Positions 6,459 to 9,433 of a stretch of DNA of 9,433 bases are shown here, one piece after another; position 1 is the first letter of the stretch; the number at the start of each line of letters is the position of its first letter. The position numbers were made by a program, and so were the translations under genes. Under the pieces are notes generated by a model. It saw only the letters and a program-made list of their open reading frames with translations. It did no database searches and had not been told where the DNA came from. The DNA is from Clostridia bacterium (GTDB lineage Bacteria > Bacillota_A > Clostridia > Oscillospirales > Acutalibacteraceae), in NCBI GenBank assembly GCA_017390825.1, contig JAFPAK010000305.1:1-9433 (forward strand), written 5' to 3'.

Positions 6459-7145
6459 ATGTCTGATAAGCATTTTAAAACATTGCCGCAAGAATTTCAA
6501 AATGAAGAGTGTGAGACGTATTACAGCATCATAAAATCCAGATATTTTGCATACATCTTAAAACGAATTTTTGATTATCTTGTAGGTCTTATCCTGCTTA
6601 TTCTGCTCATAATCCCCATTGCGGTAATTGCGATAATCGTAAAATGCGGCTCAAAAGGGCCGGTAATGTTTCGTCAGGTAAGAGTCGGCAAATACGGAAA
6701 GACATTTGAAATATTCAAATTTCGTACTATGATAACTGAACAACCAAAAGGCGCAACGCAGATAACCGTGGGAGATGATCCCAGAATAACAAAAGCCGGC
6801 AAAGTTCTTCGCAAGTATCGTCTTGACGAGTTGCCGCAAATTTTCAACATTATCAAAGGCGATATGTCCTTTGTGGGAACTCGTCCAGAAGTACCAAAAT
6901 ATGTTGAGCATTACGCCGATTATATGATGGCTACCTTATTGCTTGAACCCGGTATCACCGGTGTTGCAAGCATCGAGTTTAAGGATGAAAGCGAGCTGCT
7001 TGGCGCATCCAACAATCCGGAAAAAACATATATTGAAGATATACTTCCAAAAAAGATGAGTTTAAGTCTGTCTTATATTCCTAAACTATCCCCTATTTAT
7101 GATATTAAATTAATGATTAATACAGTTATAAAGGTAAAAGACTAG
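6459..7145 (+). CDS. Bacterial sugar transferase / phosphoglycosyl transferase
   Basis: This 228-residue protein is a small monotopic phosphoglycosyl transferase of PF02397 (PglC/WcaJ catalytic-domain type). It would move a sugar-1-phosphate from a UDP-sugar to undecaprenyl phosphate at the inner face of the membrane, the priming step of surface-glycan assembly. Seen in order: the KRIFDY motif (35-40), one hydrophobic re-entrant helix (about 41-61) with a proline at 53, FRQVRVGKYGK, FKFRTM (86-91), the catalytic Asp-Glu pair D123-E124 in LDELPQ, and GDMSFVGTRPE (134-144). It lacks the extra N-terminal membrane helices of WbaP/WcaJ. The ATG has TGAGGA about 6 nt upstream and follows the dehydratase by 14 nt, so the pair is probably one operon. 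The dehydratase product, or an amino sugar made from it, is the likely substrate; this is inference. The stop lies within the terminator. Confidence 0.95.
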   Translation: MSDKHFKTLPQEFQNEECETYYSIIKSRYFAYILKRIFDYLVGLILLILLIIPIAVIAIIVKCGSKGPVMFRQVRVGKYGKTFEIFKFRTMITEQPKGATQITVGDDPRITKAGKVLRKYRLDELPQIFNIIKGDMSFVGTRPEVPKYVEHYADYMMATLLLEPGITGVASIEFKDESELLGASNNPEKTYIEDILPKKMSLSLSYIPKLSPIYDIKLMINTVIKVKD

Positions 7146-7165
7146 TCTTTTACCTTTTATTTTTG
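7130..7165 (+). terminator. Terminator overlapping the sugar transferase stop codon
   Basis: A perfect 28-bp palindrome (7130-7157; arms AAAGGTAAAAGACT and AGTCTTTTACCTTT) followed by TATTTTT. The stop codon TAG (7143-7145) is at its centre, so the last four codons form the left arm. Confidence 0.8.
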
Positions 7166-7212
7166 TTAATATTGCAATAAACTATTTCTTTGTTTTCATG
7201 TATTTTTTCTTC

Positions 7213-7240
7213 TTGAATTATGCAACCAATATGTTACAAT
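7213..7240 (+). promoter_or_regulatory. Promoter of the secreted beta-helix protein gene
   Basis: TTGAAT (7213-7218) and TACAAT (7235-7240) with a 16-nt spacer; TGT before the -10 makes an extended -10 element. Start expected near 7247, about 25 nt before the ATG, with an AGGAGGA site (7258-7264) between. Confidence 0.6.
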
Positions 7241-7271
7241 GTAAATATAGGAACTTTAGGAGGAATAAATT

Positions 7272-8492
7272 ATGAAAAGGATTATAATGATTGCGATTAT
7301 CATCGCAATGGTTTTCACGATCTTTCCCGCAGCGGTTGCTGCAAATGCCCAGTTAGATATTGATATATCTATGGCATACGGTGCATCTATCCGACTAAAT
7401 GCACAGAAAGGGATGCGCTTTTATACCGAGATAACTGATACTACTGCTCAACAGATAGATCAGCTTATTGAAGAAGGCGCAACAATTAAGATCGGTACTT
7501 TGATACTTCCCGAGGATATGCTTGATGGTGAACTCACACTTGAAACCGAAAAAGCATCGGATGTTGTATATGTTGAGGGAAGCGAAGCGTTCGGCTATTT
7601 TGTTGAAGACGGTCAGAATTTTATCGTTGGATCGATCGTAGGAATTTCCGAAAAGAATGTCACACGCAATTTTGTCGGCAGAGGCTATATTCAGGTTACA
7701 CAAAACGGCGAAACATCGGTTTATTACGCAGATCATTATGAAAGCAGTATTGCAAATAATTCTCGCAGTATTGCGGAAGTTGCATACAGATATGCTCACG
7801 ATGAAGAAAAATCAGATGCTGCCCTCGCACTTTATAATGATAATAAAAAGCTTGTAGACAGTTGGGCAGTACACTGCATTACACAGCAATCGGAAATTGC
7901 CGCTGCTATTAAAGCCGCCGGTACTTGTATCCTGCTTAATGATTTCAGCGTTGACTCAACTCTTGGCAATACTATTGTCCTAAATGACATAATATTCGAT
8001 ATGCGTGGTCACACAATAACATGGGGTAGCGGCGGTTACTTTGCATTTACAGTATATAACGGCACTATGACGGTGACCGGCGATGGAGCTATGACCACCA
8101 CCTCTACCCGATATCTGTTCACAGTTGGATATAACGGACATTTGGTCATCAAAAACGGAACTTATACTACTGACGCCGGTAAGGCTAATTGGATCTATCA
8201 ACCGGGATACTACACAAAGAACTCCACTGAAATCTATGGCGGCACATTCATAAACACAGGTTCATTGGATTATGCCCTTCAGGTTGAGAATTATCTGTGG
8301 GATCTTGAGGCTGATACACCTTATAGAACAACCACTAAAAATACTGTTCTTATTACGATCTATGGCGGTACATTCCAAAATACATATGATCCCTCAAATG
8401 GCGATGATGTACTAAAAGGTACTTTTGTTGCTGACGGCTATCAATCAGTAAGCATCGGCGAAAATACCTATACAATTCAAAAAGCAGAATAG
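7272..8492 (+). CDS. Secreted two-domain protein with predicted C-terminal beta-helix
   Basis: I do not recognise a named function. The 406-residue product starts with a signal peptide: MKR, a hydrophobic stretch (4-18), then AVA/ANA with likely cleavage after residue 23 or 26. Residues about 35-200 form a domain I associate with secreted proteins of gut Clostridia, marked by GASIRLNAQKGMRFYTEI, FVGRGYIQV and NSRSIAEVAYRYA. From about 215 to the end, short strands repeat: LLNDFSVDS, IIFDMRGHTITWG, HLVIKNGTYTT, and IYGGTF twice (321-326 and 363-368). This suggests a right-handed parallel beta-helix as in pectate-lyase-like or adhesin proteins. No catalytic residues can be assigned. There is no LPxTG signal, dockerin or SLH domain, so it may be released or held by other contacts. 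An ideal AGGAGGA site is 7 nt before the ATG. Its own promoter and terminator make it monocistronic, though it lies directly after the glycan genes. Confidence 0.82.
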   Translation: MKRIIMIAIIIAMVFTIFPAAVAANAQLDIDISMAYGASIRLNAQKGMRFYTEITDTTAQQIDQLIEEGATIKIGTLILPEDMLDGELTLETEKASDVVYVEGSEAFGYFVEDGQNFIVGSIVGISEKNVTRNFVGRGYIQVTQNGETSVYYADHYESSIANNSRSIAEVAYRYAHDEEKSDAALALYNDNKKLVDSWAVHCITQQSEIAAAIKAAGTCILLNDFSVDSTLGNTIVLNDIIFDMRGHTITWGSGGYFAFTVYNGTMTVTGDGAMTTTSTRYLFTVGYNGHLVIKNGTYTTDAGKANWIYQPGYYTKNSTEIYGGTFINTGSLDYALQVENYLWDLEADTPYRTTTKNTVLITIYGGTFQNTYDPSNGDDVLKGTFVADGYQSVSIGENTYTIQKAE

Positions 8493-8507
8493 GCAATTAT
8501 ATTTGTC

Positions 8508-8548
8508 ATTCCCCTTTGGCGATTGAAGTGCGCCGAAGCGGAATTTTT
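8508..8548 (+). terminator. Intrinsic terminator of the secreted protein gene
   Basis: A 14-bp stem (8508-8521 with 8531-8544) with one C-C mismatch and one U-G pair, a 9-nt loop and five T's at the end. It begins 15 nt after the stop codon. Confidence 0.78.
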
Positions 8549-8597
8549 GTGTATTTTATCACTGTAATATAAGTGCATATGGTATACATTAAATCTT

Positions 8598-8604
8598 AAA
8601 GGAG
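8598..8604 (+). promoter_or_regulatory. Ribosome binding site before two competing ATGs
   Basis: AAAGGAG is 3 nt before an ATG at 8608, which opens a 13-codon frame ending in TAA at 8647-8649. It is 13 nt before the Nudix ATG at 8618. Neither spacing is ideal. An upstream stop in the Nudix frame (TGA 8609-8611) makes 8618 the first possible ATG. Confidence 0.5.
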
Positions 8605-8617
8605 AAAATGAAAACAA

Positions 8618-9073
8618 ATGAACAGAAGCGAAAATACTATCTTTACTAATATGTGCATGGTATATGACGATAACGGAAATGTACTTGTACAGGATAGGAT
8701 CGACGATAGCTGGTCAGGCATCACTTTTCCAGGCGGCCATGTTGAAAAGAATGAGCCCTTCACCGATGCAGTCATAAGAGAGATTTTTGAAGAGACCGGA
8801 CTAACAATATCAAATGTTGAGCTGTGTGGTATCAAGAATTGGATAAGGGACGATGGCGGAAGGTAAGTTGTACTTTTATACAAGACCAATAAGTTTGAAG
8901 ATGAATTGCATTCATCGGACGAAGGAAAGGTATGGTGGGCACCTTTAAGTGATCTACCTGGTATGAATCTTGCAAACAGCATGAAAAATATGCTTAAAAT
9001 ATTTTGTGACGATTCATTAACAGAACAATTCTTCTGCAAAGAAAACGGAAAGCTCATCGAACTGTTAAAATAA
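8618..9073 (+). pseudogene. Nudix hydrolase (8-oxo-dGTP diphosphatase-like) interrupted by an in-frame TAA
   Basis: The frame is 152 codons long and reads as one Nudix protein except for a TAA at 8864-8866 (codon 83). Codons 1-82 hold a perfect Nudix box, G40-x5-E46-x7-R54-E55-I-F-E58-E59-T-G61-L. It follows WSGITFPGGH, so the metal-binding catalytic glutamates are intact. After the TAA the same frame continues for 68 codons with family-like sequence: VVLLYKTNKF, then SSDEGKVWWAPLSDLPGMNLA, to a proper stop at 9071-9073. Nudix relatives of this type usually have an aromatic residue after DGxR, so TAC or TAT to TAA is the simplest change. Full-length relatives hydrolyse nucleoside diphosphates linked to another group, often oxidised dNTPs. 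The 82-residue fragment lacks the last strands and helix of the fold and is unlikely to work. Alternatives are a sequencing error, or rarely readthrough. No clear promoter was found. Confidence 0.85.
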
Positions 9074-9093
9074 AAACTCAATATTTACAAATG

Positions 9094-9125
9094 AAAAAAG
9101 CAGTATCCAAATTTGGATACTGCTT
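9094..9125 (-). terminator. rRNA operon terminator
   Basis: A perfect 28-bp palindrome (9098-9125; AAGCAGTATCCAAA and its complement) can fold to a 12-bp stem with a small loop. On the minus strand it is followed by T's from the A-run 9094-9099, fitting termination of the rRNA transcript. Read on the plus strand there is no solid T-run after it, so it serves the Nudix gene poorly. Confidence 0.78.
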
Positions 9126-9202
9126 AAAATTTATAAAAGCACATGGAAAACTGAACGAAGGGTGGATGATGAAAAAGAACACGATTGATCGAACCAAATT
9201 GT

Positions 9203-9433
9203 AGGTCAAGCCCTCGACCGATTAGTACTTCCTAGCTCAATACATCACTGCACTTACACACGAAGCCTATCAACCTTGTAGTCTACAAGGGGTCTTACTA
9301 GCTTATGCTATGGGATATCTTATCTTGAGGCCGGTTTCACGCTTAGATGCTTTCAGCGTTTATCCGATCCGCACTTAGCTGCCCAGCTGTGCCACTGGCG
9401 TGACAACTGGTGCACCAGAGGTGCGTCCATCCC
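9203..9433 (-). rRNA. 23S ribosomal RNA, 3' end (partial, continues past the window)
   Basis: The reverse complement is the 3' domain of bacterial 23S rRNA. It starts just after the sarcin-ricin region with GGATGGACGCACC, includes GCTGAAAGCATCTAAGC and GAAACCGGCCTCAAGAT, and ends with GTACTAATCGGTCGAGGGC followed by TTGACC. About 230 nt are in view; the rest lies beyond the right edge. The mature 3' end is placed near 9203-9205 by comparison with other 23S genes from memory. The gene is transcribed toward the Nudix remnant. The 77-nt trailer between its end and the terminator hairpin contains no 5S rRNA or tRNA. Confidence 0.97.

Noticed and set aside
7395..7799. 134-codon minus-strand frame within the secreted protein gene
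   Set aside because: It is antisense to a gene with signal peptide, promoter, ribosome site and terminator; no features of its own.
8596..9081. 161-codon minus-strand frame opposite the Nudix gene
   Set aside because: The plus strand codes a recognisable Nudix protein; the antisense frame has no family features and no ribosome site.
9126..9202. 5S rRNA or tRNA between 23S and the terminator
   Set aside because: The 77 nt are too short for 5S, and no cloverleaf or conserved tRNA motif is visible.
9166..9204. 12-residue frame (MMKKNTIDRTKL) with an AAGGGTGG site
   Set aside because: It ends in the 23S 3' end and lies antisense to the rRNA trailer; too short to support without conservation.

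Overview
The window looks like a chromosomal stretch from a low-to-mid GC Firmicute of class Clostridia, probably a gut Oscillospiraceae/Ruminococcaceae-type organism. This is inferred from AAGGAGG-type ribosome sites, sigma-A-like promoters, compact intrinsic terminators, an NrdR repressor, a CmpB-like membrane protein, and a secreted protein with a domain I associate with gut Clostridia. Species cannot be named from the sequence alone.

Layout. (1) Positions 1-2128, plus strand: the 3' part of an O-antigen ligase/polymerase-like membrane protein, then nrdR (2-nt gap), then a GNAT acetyltransferase whose ATG overlaps the nrdR stop (ATGA). A strong hairpin terminator closes this unit at about 2138-2174. 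(2) Positions 2255-4121: nth (endonuclease III, minus) diverges from a low-molecular-weight protein tyrosine phosphatase (plus). The phosphatase converges on a CmpB-like (PF06541) membrane protein (minus). The two converging genes share one bidirectional terminator that fills the 27 nt between their stop codons. (3) Positions 4188-4557: an AT-rich intergenic region of about 370 nt with perfect palindromes, a tandem 12-bp repeat containing two DnaA-box-like nonamers, a 9-bp inverted repeat and a good sigma-A promoter. (4) Positions 4558-7145: a two-gene glycan unit, a membrane nucleoside-diphosphate-sugar 4,6-dehydratase (CapD/PglF/WbpM type) and a phosphoglycosyl transferase (bacterial sugar transferase). 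It ends in a terminator palindrome centred on the last stop codon. (5) Positions 7272-8492: a secreted two-domain protein with a predicted C-terminal beta-helix, with its own promoter and terminator. (6) Positions 8618-9073: a Nudix hydrolase gene interrupted by one in-frame TAA. (7) Positions 9203-9433, minus strand: the 3' end of a 23S rRNA, followed by a terminator and no room for 5S rRNA.

How the genes fit together. The dehydratase makes a 4-keto-6-deoxy UDP-sugar. The transferase probably loads a sugar-1-phosphate onto undecaprenyl phosphate to start a surface glycan. The ligase-like protein at the left edge belongs to the same broad process (polymerisation or ligation) but is in a different transcription unit. 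The aminotransferase, glycosyltransferases and flippase that would complete a pathway are not in view. NrdR, endonuclease III and Nudix are nucleotide or DNA maintenance functions and appear to be neighbours by chance.

I see no CRISPR array, insertion sequence, tRNA, phage genes or clearly new system. The points most worth a second look are the interrupted Nudix gene, the 23S rRNA end lacking 5S, and the repeat-rich control region before the dehydratase.
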